Part shown: in pieces, positions 22,330-33,312 of the stretch
Numbering within the stretch: the stretch's first letter is position 1
Layout of the letters: each line of letters starts with the position of its first letter
NCBI GenBank assembly: GCA_020736575.1
Contig: JAGPYM010000060.1
Span: 62,001 to 126,000 of the forward strand
Direction of reading: 5' to 3'
Origin: Thelonectria olida
Lineage: Eukaryota; Ascomycota; Sordariomycetes; Hypocreales; Nectriaceae
DNA length: 64,000 nt
The notes under the pieces: model-generated
What the model was told of the DNA's origin: nothing
Database searches by the model: none
What the model saw: only the letters and a program-made list of their open reading frames with translations
Position numbers and translations under genes: made by a program

Positions 22330-22644
22330 TACAGCGGGGTGCCGGTCCAGCGTCAGTAATCTATCACTGTAAATTTGCCAAAAATGGCCAAAAATGGCCA
22401 AAACTAGTGCAAATATGCCCCTGTCGTATTCCAACAATAACAGCATATCAGTGCCTTGGCATTCGGGCATCAACAACCCGGGCTACGAGCAACTTCTGGC
22501 TGACTACGGAGTATCTCTTTGAAAATCATCCATAATTATCCCAGTCCATTTCTGACCGAAGTCTGTGCGTTAGCCACATTCGTCCATTTTTGGCAAAATC
22601 GTTCGCACTAAAACACTGACGCTGAACCCGAACTGGACTCTATG
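22330..22644. mobile_element. MITE family 1, copy C (both inverted repeats present)
   Basis: Left end TACAGCGGGGTGCCGG followed by TCCAGCGTCAGTAATC; reverse complement of the right end begins TACATAGAG and continues TTCAGCGTCAGTGTTTTAG. The GCGTCAGT core and a TTTTGCCAAAAATGG(A/C)C box are therefore inverted at both ends. No coding sequence; flanked by TA. Confidence 0.65.
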
Positions 22645-22735
22645 TATAAACCTGCAGTTGTCCCAAATATGGGTCATTCTACGACTGAAACAGGTTGACG
22701 GCCACGTCGAGCCGTCGTCTGGACAAGATCTCCCA

Positions 22736-23561
22736 ATGGGTGCGGTACAGCAGAACGAAGAGGCGAGGCGGAAGACGAAAGTGCGCAAGAGCGGCCCAAG
22801 TCTTCTGAGCAAGACACAGCAGCTGGGCAAGCTGGGAAACGTCTTTGCGCTGTGCGTGTACTGGGACCCGACCAAATGCCGCTATGCGTACGCCATGCAT
22901 ATTCCGAAGAACGGGCGCGTCCCGAAAATGGACAGCATCGTGAGATGGATCACCCGCAGGCAACGCATGCATAGTTGAGCCACGCTGACTGCCCATGCAG
23001 GCCAACCGACTCATCTCCGCTCGACCTTCGCAGCGAGAGAGACGAATGACACGGAGCGTCCGCAAAGATGCGGCGCCCAAGCAACCTGCAACAGATGAGA
23101 TCGCAGTCGAGGTGGATGGCGATCAGGTGGTTGGATTCATCTCCCAGGACGATGATGAGGTAAGCATGGCGGCTCTGGAACCACGCGCGACCCACACTTC
23201 CCCCGAAAGCCAGCCGGACCGCGGTCTTCGATCCGCGGGGGGGCAATCGCAATCGCCGCTGTCGTCCGCTGCGAGCCTGCACGGCCCCGCAGCGGAAGAT
23301 GACGCCGATGCGAGCGGAGAAGAGGCTGAACCGTCACCCGACGGCATCAACGCGAGCCCGGATGTCCAACCTGATTCAGGGCCCGACTGTTCCGAAGGAG
23401 TCGAGAATGCGCCGGCCGAGCGGCGAGCTTGGTTTCCGGGCAAAGCCTGGCGCGACCAGGCACGGCGTTTGTTGCGTTTGCTGGATGAGGCGCAAATGGT
23501 CTATGCAAGAGATCAGCAACCACAAAGGCTACGGCCTTCGATAATGGACATTATTAATTGA
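22736..23561 (+). CDS. Small accessory protein with MADS-like N-terminus (254 residues)
   Basis: ATG 22736 begins exon 1 (to 22939), joined in phase 0 by a 61-nt intron (GTGAGA...TGCAG) to exon 2 (23001-23561). The N-terminus holds a basic segment, SLLSKTQQLGKLGNVFA, then ALCVYWDPTKCRYAYAMH, laid out like a MADS/SRF core (basic, helix, strand, strand). The middle is acidic, Pro/Ser-rich and probably disordered; the C-terminus is a basic helix (AWRDQARRLLRLLDEAQ). A GTAAGC at 23161 might be a further donor. The domain call is fold-level likeness only, and the gene could be an orphan regulator-like protein. Confidence 0.5.
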
Positions 23562-23877
23562 AAAGGCAATGCCTTCTTCTACAGCACTACGTGTACTGTA
23601 CAGTAATATTCGATATCGGTTGTCCTTTTTTGGAACTCCTTGGATTTGTCCGCACGGACATTTCTGGGGTGGGGTGGGAGATAACACTGTCTACACACTA
23701 TGTGCACACTGTAACTCAAGTACCTGGCTTGCTGGACCAGTTTTGGACCGTATCCATTTGATGCCTCAGGCGGCGAAAGAACGGGCAACGTGTCTCTCTA
23801 GCTCCAACCGCGATTCCGTTTCTTGACTCTGCCATCCCAGGAAGTATTTGGCTTACTTGTTTATCCTTTGCCTAACA

Positions 23878-24858
23878 ATGGCGCCAAATCTGGCCGTCTC
23901 CCAGCATGACCGGATTCGAGACATGATTCTGGCCGGCTGTACTAATGCTCAAATAGCCCGTGATATCCCATGCAGGTCAAGCACTGTCCGCCGAGCCCGA
24001 TCGAATTTACAATGCGTTGGAGCCACGAGAGCACCGAGCAACGGTGCAGGCCGACCGCGGTCAGTCACGCCTCCGATGTTGACAGCCCTGTGTAACCATC
24101 TTGCGGAAAAGCCAAACCTGTACCAAGACGAAATGGTAAACTTTTTGCACGAGGAATTCGACGTCGCCGTAACTACATCCAGCGTTCGAAGGGCACTGAA
24201 GTCTGTGAGATGGACCAAGAAGACGGCCCGACGTGTCGCCACGGAACGAAACGCAGACCTCCGCGACTTCTATCTCTACAAACTATCCTCGTTCCGTTCC
24301 TACCAGCTTGTGTTTATTGACGAGTCTGGTTGCGACAAACGTGTTGGGGCGAGACGCTTTGGATGGGCTCCTCAAGGCGTTACGCCCCGCGTAACTGATC
24401 ATTTCCACCGTGACCAAAGATTCCAGGTTCTTCCAGCCTATACGCAGACAGGCGTTCTACTTTCCCGAGTGTTCCCGGGCTCGACAGATAGCACCGTGTT
24501 TGAGGACTTTATCGAGCAACTGCTGCATCACTGTAACCCATGGCCGGAACCCAACTCGGTTCTCGTCATGGATAATGCCTCCATCCATCGTTCACCGCGC
24601 GTACAAGAGCTGTGCGATGCCGTTGGAGTGAAGCTACTCTACTTGCCTCCGTATTCGCCTGACTTGAATCCGATTGAGGAATTCTTTGCCGAGCTCAAGG
24701 CCTTTGTAAAACGCAGGTGGTATGAGAATAAGGACTACATTGGTCTGGACTTCGGGGGCTTCTTGGATTGGTGTGTGGACCAAGTTGGGGCACGGGTCGA
24801 GAGCGCAGAGGGCCACTTCCGCCACGCTGGGATCACCGTGGAGGAGCCACCAGAGTGA
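23878..24858 (+). CDS. Tc1/mariner-type transposase (DD34E), intact
   Basis: One uninterrupted frame of 326 residues from ATG 23878; an in-frame ATG at 23848 is less likely because homologues begin MAP-like. An N-terminal helix-turn-helix (HDRIRDMILAGCTNAQIA) and a GRPRS hook precede the DDE catalytic core: Asp in FIDESGCDKR, Asp in VMDNASIHRS, and Glu in YLPPYSPDLNPIEEFFAELK. Exactly 34 residues separate the second Asp from the Glu, the Tc1 spacing. The enzyme cuts and pastes elements at TA sites. All three acidic residues are present and no stop occurs, so it may be active. I did not find matching terminal inverted repeats around it. Confidence 0.93.
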   Translation: MAPNLAVSQHDRIRDMILAGCTNAQIARDIPCRSSTVRRARSNLQCVGATRAPSNGAGRPRSVTPPMLTALCNHLAEKPNLYQDEMVNFLHEEFDVAVTTSSVRRALKSVRWTKKTARRVATERNADLRDFYLYKLSSFRSYQLVFIDESGCDKRVGARRFGWAPQGVTPRVTDHFHRDQRFQVLPAYTQTGVLLSRVFPGSTDSTVFEDFIEQLLHHCNPWPEPNSVLVMDNASIHRSPRVQELCDAVGVKLLYLPPYSPDLNPIEEFFAELKAFVKRRWYENKDYIGLDFGGFLDWCVDQVGARVESAEGHFRHAGITVEEPPE

Positions 24859-24950
24859 ATGCACGAGATGGATATCTAGCCTTACGGATTGAAAGAAGAA
24901 GAAGCGAAGATAAAAGAGTAACACTATATGCACGGTATTGATCTTATCAC

Positions 24951-26207
24951 CTATTGACTGCCTGCTCTCTTCTCTTGATCCCAAATGATGACATCGTCTA
25001 CCCATCGACGAGCGATGCCCTGCCTGATTCCGCCCTCGATGAAAAATGCAGCATCTCTATCCGCAAATACATGCTCGAGATCAAGTCCCTCCTCAAGAGT
25101 AAGACGGCAAGCCTTCTGGAAATCCGTTTTCCACAAAGCATTATTGACCTTGGAGCAATGCCAGTCTGCATACTGTTTCACAGCAACATCGCGTAGTCCC
25201 GAAATACCAAGATACGATGGGGCTTGCGATATCACTTCTACGGGCTCTGATGCGGACCTGGAGACCGAATCGGCAGGCGTCGTCGGATGGGTGGGGAGGA
25301 CGTTGGTGATCTTGATGGGAGGTAAATCAGCCGACGATGACGCCGCCCGCTTTCGCTTGCGACTCGCGTCCTGCTGATCTTCGGCGTACAGTTGGTCTCG
25401 AACGTCTGGCGGCACGTCGTCATGCGTCTGCAAGGTGTAGCCTTGCTTGGCATGTTCGATAAGCGCTTTCAGGTGATGAGTCTTGAGTTTGTAATGTCTC
25501 TTGCCAACGGGATCAATCCAGCAATGAGGACCGAGATGGCATGGAGGTCCTGGACATCTCAAAAGGTTATACACGTGCTTCCACACCGAAGGCTGTCCGA
25601 GAACAGATTCTTCATCTTGGAGCTGAGCATCCCTCTCTGCAAACTGTGACGCGGTGGCTCCTCGTCGGGAACCGCCCCTTGCAGCCGCAGAAGACTGACC
25701 GCTCTCCACATAATTGAACGACAGGGCAATCTTGAGTCTCTTCCCAGCACGGAACAGACGACCCCAGGCTCGAAGCTGCTGCTCGATGACTGCCCACTCG
25801 ATATCAAGGTCATCGGCTCGTTTAATCAAGTCTTGTTCGCCTCGGTCGTTGACAGATACTATGATGGCTGTGTCGTCGATATGACACGGTTTGTTCGGTG
25901 GAAGCTTCCTAGCCACGAGGGCCTCTAGCTTTGGGCACAGTGATCGGATCCAGTAGGCACCAGGGGCCAGCACGAGATTCGTTTCAGTGTCCTTGGAGAT
26001 GCATCTATTGTTGAGGGTTACTTTCCATTCGATGGCATAGTGAATACAGGTCGGTGGGTGTTCGTCGTAAGCGTAGGTTTGGTCCCAGTCGGCTAGTTGC
26101 AGCAAGGGCAAGGTTGGGCTTAGGGTGTCCCGGTTGGGAAGGTCGGTGGCTGAGCTCCCGGGTTCGTCGTCGGTAGACCAGTCTACAGAAACAACGTCGT
26201 CAAGCAT
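24951..26207 (-). CDS. Unknown protein, 418 residues, convergent with the transposase
   Basis: Single-exon frame, start ATG at 26207. An acidic N-terminus is followed by a Cys/His-containing segment (CPGPPCHLGPHCWIDPVG), a helical KTHHLKALIEHAKQGYTL motif, a basic RKRKRAASS likely nuclear-localisation stretch and a C-terminal helical domain (FFIEGGIRQGIARRWVDD). Proteins of this layout are, to my memory, multi-copy hypothetical proteins in filamentous fungi, but I cannot assign a function. The stop lies 92 bp from the transposase stop. It may be a passenger or a host gene. Confidence 0.65.
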   Translation of the reverse strand: MLDDVVSVDWSTDDEPGSSATDLPNRDTLSPTLPLLQLADWDQTYAYDEHPPTCIHYAIEWKVTLNNRCISKDTETNLVLAPGAYWIRSLCPKLEALVARKLPPNKPCHIDDTAIIVSVNDRGEQDLIKRADDLDIEWAVIEQQLRAWGRLFRAGKRLKIALSFNYVESGQSSAAARGGSRRGATASQFAERDAQLQDEESVLGQPSVWKHVYNLLRCPGPPCHLGPHCWIDPVGKRHYKLKTHHLKALIEHAKQGYTLQTHDDVPPDVRDQLYAEDQQDASRKRKRAASSSADLPPIKITNVLPTHPTTPADSVSRSASEPVEVISQAPSYLGISGLRDVAVKQYADWHCSKVNNALWKTDFQKACRLTLEEGLDLEHVFADRDAAFFIEGGIRQGIARRWVDDVIIWDQEKRAGSQ

Positions 26208-26854
26208 TCAATACTACAAGTTACCAGCGTCGGGGGGGCGAGACGCGGGAGGCGATTGGGGCGAGAAGGGCATCTAGAAGCAGGAGAAGACACAGGCATG
26301 GGTCGTAGTCTTGACGGAGTCCATCCACTTTGTTTGATCATGCTCGTGCGGGGTCGAGATATTGAGCAGAAACATTACTTAGGCGGAAATATGGTGGCCT
26401 CAGGAAGCAATCAACTTAACCCAATTGACACTAGTCTGCAGCCGCAAGACGTGTTCGCGGTATGGGAGCCGGTGCCCGGAGATTTCACGTGATGATACTA
26501 TTCCGCATTCAGATAGATGACACCGTGTTCTCAACTAATGAGCTGCAGTAAATGAGCGCTCTGCTGAAAGATGAGTTATTATTTCCTCAGCCGGTGTCAT
26601 GGGTCAAGATAAGCGATGCGTCTTCGTTCGAGTGAAATGATTAGTCCTCCTGAAATAGTAACTGCTGACTCTTGAAACGAGTGGCGCAGGTGTGGCGCAG
26701 GTGGAGCCCCGTCAAGACGATTTCCCGCTAGGGCGCTTACGTTGAAGAATTTTACACGCACCCTGACCCCTCATTAAACTTAAGAATCGTCTCCTTGCCA
26801 CAAACTTTGAAAAACCCTTCTACGACAACATTGGGTTATAACTTGGAATTCATA
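26208..26854. other. Gene-free stretch
   Basis: Upstream intergenic region of the unknown 418-residue gene and the F-box/ankyrin gene (divergent starts). No specific site recognised. Confidence 0.4.
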
Positions 26855-28735
26855 ATGCCTCTTAGTATGATGGACCTTTTGTACGTTCAGACTTGATACT
26901 AAACGATTTTAGTAGGCAGGGAACGACAGTTGCAGTTCACCGACCTGCCATCCGAGATCCAGCAAGGTATCTTCGAATACCTAGATACATCCGACCTCCT
27001 TCTCGCGGAGAGGGTTTCTTATACCTTCAAGCAGTTGGCAGCCCCATCATTTCGAGCGGCCTATGGACCAGGACCATTCCATCGCGCTCCGCCGCAAACT
27101 TCGCCACCCTTTCGAGCATTTGCTGTGGAACAGCTCAGGCATAAGAAGAACCTGGCAGAAGATGTGCTGTCGTTTGAAACGCCCAAAGATGTTATTCGCG
27201 AGTTGCTGGGTACTTGCTACTCTAAGATCGACGAAAATCTACACGACTACGCAATAGAAGCGTTGTTCATGCTACAAACGAGCTCATACCGCGGCAAACC
27301 CGAATGGAACGAGGCCGTGGCTATATCCCTTATGGCACAACGCCGCTATGATGAAGCTACGGAGTATTACACCAAGTTAGACATGAATGACACTATCATA
27401 CACAACCACGCCTTCCTAGTCGCGGTTCGTTTTGGCTGGCCACCGTCATTGGGTTATCCGTGTTTGCCATCGCAGCCGAGTGTGAGGAACAAAGCTTTCA
27501 TTGGGGCGGCGTGCGTAGGTGATCTCGAGGCGTTAATACGTCTACTTCAGAACGGTGTTCCGCCCGGCTTGGTCGTGGGCAGCGACACAGCCGCAACCGT
27601 AGCCGCGGCAGCTGGCCATGTCCATATCTTAGAGTTCTTACATGCGCACAAAGTTGACCTGCTGTCACGGCCATCAGCGCCCTCACCTCTGCTGAAAGCC
27701 TCAAGTTATGGGCAGGGGAATGCGGCAAAGTTTCTTCTAAGCATCGGTGACCGACCCGACATTGAGGACGGTGGCACATCTCCCTACAAAACTGCTGCGA
27801 CAAGGGGCCACGTGGACATCCTGCGCCTGTTTTTAGAACACACACCAAGTCTAGGCAGCACCCTCACGTCCGAAGGCAATTTGAGCGTTGCCCCTGTTTT
27901 CGATTGTTATTTTCCGGGGGTTGACCAGCGTATCCGATTGCTGAATTACTTCGTCAACGACGTACGCGTGGATATTAACGCAGTTGATAGCCACGGCCAC
28001 GGCGCAATTCACCTCGCTGTGGAACACGGCAGTGTTGATCTCGTGCAAGCAGTGGTCGCTTCGGGCGCTAATCTTCATATTCTTGATGCTGCGGGGCAAT
28101 CCCCAATGGAACTTGCTGTAAACAATCATGAAGCAATTGCCGAGTGGTTGTCGGAGCAAACAGGGCTAAACGCCCCCTTTACGAGGACCGAGAAAAAGGA
28201 GCTTGCTAAAACTATCCTCGAGGCGACACGCCATGGATTGATGCGCATGTTAGCACTTGGCAACTTTGCCTCTTGCTTCGAGGGGGACACCGTAGAGGAG
28301 AAGATGGCCACAGCCGAGGCTAGATGGATCGAAGAAGGCATGGATGACGAGGTTGCGGACATTTGGGTTCGCGAATTTTCTTTTGCTGCCATGAAAGACT
28401 ACATCGAACAAGTCATGGGCACAAATCTCAAAGGCATAGTTGACAATATCTTGTTGTCTATAAGTACTGGCAGTGCTCCATCCGAATTTCAACTCAAAGG
28501 AACAGATAAGGCCTTTTTGTCTATGGCACAGAAGGTTGTCACTGACCTTTTCCCGCATGATATTGGGGCATCGGACAGATTAGCCAGGGCGATATTGCAT
28601 GAACTGCCCATCAAAGACTTGCATCAGATTGCTGCTCATGGTGAAACGCCATTTGGAAAGCTATTCTCTGCGGGAAGGAAGGCTGGATGGAACGATGAAT
28701 TACTTGTTGTTCTCAGATTCGTGGAAGGGCGGTAG
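26855..28735 (+). CDS. F-box-like / ankyrin-repeat protein, about 613 residues
   Basis: The long frame opens with FTDLPSEIQQGIFEYLDTSD, an F-box-like motif that links substrates to SCF ubiquitin ligases. No ATG exists in that frame, but an upstream exon (26855-26880, MPLSMMDL) joins in phase through a short 39-nt intron (GTACGT, branch TACTAAAC, GGCAG), which I prefer. Ankyrin repeats follow: KAFIGAACVGDLEALIRLLQ, HVHILEFLHAHKVD, GHVDILRLFLEH and HGAIHLAVEHGSVDLVQAVV. The C-terminal 200 residues are helical and unfamiliar. No stop or frameshift, so the gene is probably functional. F-box/ankyrin proteins are numerous in fungal accessory regions. Confidence 0.8.
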
Positions 28736-30234
28736 TACTATTACATGTTCTATAATTAATAAACATTGTCTATATGGATACCTGGCTTTGAAGAGGGCCA
28801 ACCCAGCTCATCACATTCTGCTGAATTCTCACTATGCTATTGGTCTGACCAGCGTCCCGTTTTCCTTCATAAGCTTTGTCACATTCACTAGCAGGTTGCA
28901 AAGGAAGTCATAGAAAAGCTCTTGGTTTCTATCTAAGTACTGAATAGACCTGCAATTTTTGGCTTCTTAGGGGAAGGCATGGGGTGTCGACTGTCCTCTT
29001 GCCGGCATCCATGCTCTTCCCGAAACAATCTCTGTAAAGGTTTGGCAACTGGGCGACGGATTGGATGAGCTGCTTGAAGCGGCTTGAGGGACGAGAAGCT
29101 GATGCTGGCAGTACCAAGAAACTTGGCCCGACGCTCTTTTTGACTCGTTGGTTTACTTCGACGAAGCTTTGGCCCGGCATCGCAGTCTAAATAATAGGAA
29201 CGGCTCATCGATCGGGCAGAAAGAAAGAACCAAAGACCCACCGGGCGAGGTAGAATGAATAGCTAGAGTCGAGAGTTGGACGTCCATAAGTGGACTGTCG
29301 TGCCGCGCATGCAACTCGAGCCACTCTTCGATGAGTAAGGCAAGCTTTGGACTCCACACGCGGACAACCTCTCGACTTCGAGATGGATCGTGGCCTGAAT
29401 GCTACCAGGTGCCCAGTTTCGGTTCACTCAAGTGTCTTCTACCAGGACCAATTTCGGTACATCTCACGAACCCATGTTCCTTCGGCTACCCTTGTGCCGG
29501 CCAGGCCTTTGACGCTTTAGCATACTCTACACTGAAGTCGGCCAGTGAACTGCATGGAGAGGTGCTGAAGATGTTCAAATCTGGCATGTCTTCTTCACAA
29601 ATTTTAATTCCTTTCTGGAAGAGCTCGCTCAATCTGGTCGTCTTCTCTTTCACTGCACTCAAAATCAAAATGGATTGTCGCTATTCTAGGTTGGATCGTC
29701 TCGCTTCGAAGACCGTCTGGCTTCACGGCCGAGCAGGTACTCTCAAGTGTCGTAAAGCTCCAGGACATCGCGGAGCGGGGTTGTATGCAGGGCTTACGTT
29801 GTGCACTGTCAGCTCGAAGCACGCCAGCTAGGAGCGCACCGTTCAACTTGCGATTTCCCTCTCCTTCCTGGCAACTAAGGCTCCCTTAGCCGGCGCCCTT
29901 GGCGTCGACGAAGCGGAGAGTCCACCATTCGTTGACACGAACTCGTCCTAGAGAGTGTGGATTTTCGTACTAAACTGCTAGCCACTGCAATGTTTCCTCG
30001 ATTTGTCAACGTGCAGCATTTGGTCTGGCTTGGAAAAGATCGACTGATCTTCAAGAAAGTCTCAATCCCCTCCGGTGATTAGCGAAAGTTTAAAAATGCG
30101 AGACACACCGATTGCCAATTTCTGGCATAGCTTGGAATAATTCTGAGGCGCATCGCAGTTGAGCCCTGGGCACTAAGGCTTGCGATGTTCGTCGCTGGCG
30201 TTGCCTTCACTGATATGGTCCAGGTCCTTCAATT
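28736..30234. other. Gene-free stretch before the hAT element
   Basis: Only short, unrelated open frames on both strands; none could be tied to a family. The hAT insertion at 30243 lies at its right end. Confidence 0.4.
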
Positions 30235-30242
30235 ACAGCATG
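30235..30242. repeat. Target-site duplication, left copy (ACAGCATG)
   Basis: ACAGCATG directly precedes the left end of the hAT element and is repeated exactly at 33305-33312 after its right end. Eight base pairs is the hAT target-duplication length. Confidence 0.92.
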
Positions 30243-33200
30243 CATACCTGGGCATTTTAGTTAACTCAAACCTAACTCGTGAGTTAACCCATAACTCTAA
30301 CTCATAAAACTCATATGAGTTGAGTCTGAGTTATCGCTGCTAACTCATGAGTTAACTCATAAACTCATAACGGCGTTCCTGGCGTCTGATTGGCCCGCTC
30401 TATCATCTACTCTAATCTATCGCAACCCCTCTATATTCAGAATTGTCACATCCAACAGACCAAAGGGTCATACATTTGATCAAACCGGAAGGAAGGTCTT
30501 CCAGCAGTTCAGACAGCCAGTTCAGACCGGCAGCCCGGAAGTCCGGACTTCCCGTCAGTGGTTGGTATCACCTGTCTCCCAAAAAGCAAGTTCTTAAACA
30601 CAACGGCCCCGGAGGACCAATTCATCGTATGTATAAGAAACCGACCTGTTTCCACTCATTAGATAGAGAAATCAAGAGCTTCTATCCCTATGGTCCAGAT
30701 CCATCAGAAATTGACAAGAATCTTAAGGTAAAAAAAGTCTTCCGAGTAGCTACTGCAGTTTCTAGTACGATTTATCGGCAGACTCTTCATCGCCTCGATC
30801 CATTATCTATACCATCAAGCCATCGCCATGGCATCCGAAACTTCGTCCGTACCGAGGACACCCTCTTCCGCCCCCGACTTCATCGATATTGAGAGATTTT
30901 TCACCAGAGAGAAGGCGAAGCCTCGCACTTTATATGTCTGCTTATACTGTACGGCGAAGCCATGGAAGGATGGCTATAAGGGCAATGCGCGGCGCCACAT
31001 AAGGAATAATCATCCATATCTGATCGGGCTCTCTAGCCGGCAGAATCAATCTCAGCAATCGCTCGACGTATATATCACATCATCGACTACGCCATCCGAA
31101 GCGGCATCACGGAATGCCTTCAATCGACAGGCTTACATCGAGACTCTTATCAGCCTTCTCACACGTCGCAGAGTGGCCTTTTCGATGGTTGAGTGGGATG
31201 AGCTAAAGGACCAGGCACTAGCATGTAATCCTGCCATCGAGGATAGTCTGATTACCTCCCGACATACAGTGATGCGCTACATCTCAGCTAGCTATGAGTT
31301 CTACGCTGCTCAGTTGGCCGAGTCCCTTCAATCTGCCATTTCGATGATTCACCTCTCATCTGATCTCTAGACATCACCACACCGACATGGTATGCTTGCA
31401 GTATGCGGACAGTGGGTCGATAAGGGCTATAAACTTCGAAAGGCGCTTCTAGGTCTGCTAGAGTGTCGAAAAGACCACTCTGGCAAGTCCCAGGCCGGCC
31501 TGATCGCTGATGTCTTTGGGGCGATTCGAAATTCGACGCGTGGGTTATCATACTGGGGATAACGCATCCTCGAACAATACCTGCCTAGAAGCTTTATCAA
31601 AGAAGCTACTTCACGGGCGAGGAGTAAGTAAAGATAAATTTCTATGGCTGTGCCAGCTGAGTTTCGTCTAGATAATCTTCGATCCTGTCCGCCGCCGTGT
31701 CCGCTGTTTCGGCCATATTATTAACCTTTCCCTTCAATCTTTCCTTCTCGCGCGCTCGAAAGAAGCTTTACGCGCTGCCCTTAATGCCGCCGGCAACGCC
31801 GCTGGTGCGCAGTCTATCGAAACCTTCTCTACTGCTCTGAATGAGAATACGCTTTCAGGACCCGATACCACGGTGGATCGCACATCAGAGGAGAACCAGG
31901 GGAGACAGCAGAGACCTCCGACGAGATAGAGGACTACTCAGCAAGTAGAATTTAGCGGATGGGAAGGCATTAATGCTCTCTAGAAGCTCCACCATCTCGC
32001 AGTCTGGATTGGAAGCTCTCCAATCCATAGTGATAACTGGCGCGAAGCTGTGGGTCGCAGTCTCGGGATCGATAACGCAACACGGTGGTCCTCATGGTAT
32101 AAAGTTATCAGTGTCGCCCTCGATAAGAAGGCACAGATCGTCCAGTTTATGGTAGACCATGACAAGGACATCGGCTGTGCTCATCTTCTATCAGGCGCCG
32201 ACTGGGATATACTGTCGAAAACGCATACTTTCCTCCAGCCCTTTACCGAGGCAACTTTGATAACAGAAGGCGATAAAGCGAGCCTCTGCAGTACGCTGCG
32301 GCTGATGGATGGTCTTCTCAGCCACTTTGAGAAAGCGAAGGTAAGGTCTATCTCCGTTAAAGAAACAGCCTTTAACTAATTTGTTAGATACACTACTCGA
32401 CCCCAGAGTTCCATGATAGCCGTATGCTCCATTCTATCGAGATGGGATGGTTTGTACTCGATAAATACTACACTATGTCTGATGAGGCTCCCGTTTACGT
32501 CGCCGCTCTTCTTCTCGATCCACGCTGTCGAAAAGCATACTTGGATAAGAACTGGAAGAGTGCGTGGATTAATCCAGCGATTGTGGGAGCCCGGCAAATA
32601 TGGGAGGAGGAATACAATACCAATATCGATGGAGACATAGAAACTACTCCGGATGATATCCCAGCTGCGCTGGGGAAGCCGCCTTCGCAGCTACAGCTAT
32701 TGCTACAGGAGATGGAGGTCGAGACGGCTCTTTCAACCGATGGCGATAACCTAGACGCATTTATTAATTCTCCGGCTATCAAGATCGATTGCAAACCTCT
32801 GGAGTGGTGGTGTCGCATTGAACAACGACGGCAGTTTCCACGCCTTAGCCATATGGCCATCGATATACTCTCGACAAGCCCTCAGTCAGCAGAGCCAGAA
32901 AGGACCTTCTCAGGCGCTCGTAGGACCGCATCATGGGACCGGCTCTCGATGACGTGCGAGCGGCTGCAGGAAGTTGAGTGCCTCGGCAACTGGATGCGTA
33001 ATGGGCATATTGTCGGGACTCGGCACGGTGGACTGGGGCTAGTATGCGATCCGGACATTGCTAATGATGATATTGATATAGAAGTTAGTGATATTGAATA
33101 GTGCGGCGATTTTCTGCACTTCAATACCATAGATTCTTATCACCAACTTCCTATTTGGGAAGCTGGCGATGTCACATGATCATTATACGTGAGTTGACTC

Positions 33201-33304
33201 ATGAGTCTGAGTTAAACTCATGAGTGAGTTATGGCTAGGCCGTAACTCATATGAATGAGTTAAAAGGGTCGAAACTCATGAGTTAACTCAAACGCCCAGG
33301 TATG
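30243..33304 (+). mobile_element. hAT transposon, complete ends, 3,062 bp
   Basis: The left end CATACCTGGGCATTTTAG and the reverse complement of the right end, CATACCTGGGCGTTTGAG, form terminal inverted repeats, flanked by a perfect 8-bp duplication. Both subterminal regions (30260-30370 and 33190-33295) are packed with copies of ACTCAT/GAGTTA and the palindrome AACTCATGAGTT, probably transposase-binding sites. The internal gene is a degenerate hAT transposase. The intact ends and duplication show a relatively recent insertion of an element that may still be moved by an enzyme supplied in trans. Confidence 0.92.
30827..33101 (+). pseudogene. hAT transposase, inactivated
   Basis: The N-terminus has a BED-type zinc finger (CLYCTAKPW ... 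ARRHIRNNH). The frame stops at a TAG at 31368-31370 where coding similarity clearly continues in the same frame (SPHRHGMLAVCGQWVDKGYK), consistent with a Trp codon turned into a stop. Further stops and frame changes lie between 31560 and 32400. Two later blocks are recognisable: NATRWSSWYKV at about 32080 (RNase-H-fold core) and the C-terminal dimerisation region near 32880-33000 (SPQSAEPERTFSGARR). The C-terminal block (32424-33101) is open. The TGG to TAG change is what RIP on the opposite strand would give. Confidence 0.85.
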
Positions 33305-33312
33305 ACAGCATG
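33305..33312. repeat. Target-site duplication, right copy (ACAGCATG)
   Basis: Exact copy of 30235-30242 directly following the right inverted repeat of the hAT element. Confidence 0.92.

Noticed and set aside
29331..29831. 166-residue plus-strand frame
   Set aside because: No recognisable motif, similar-sized frames exist on the other strand, and there is no supporting context.
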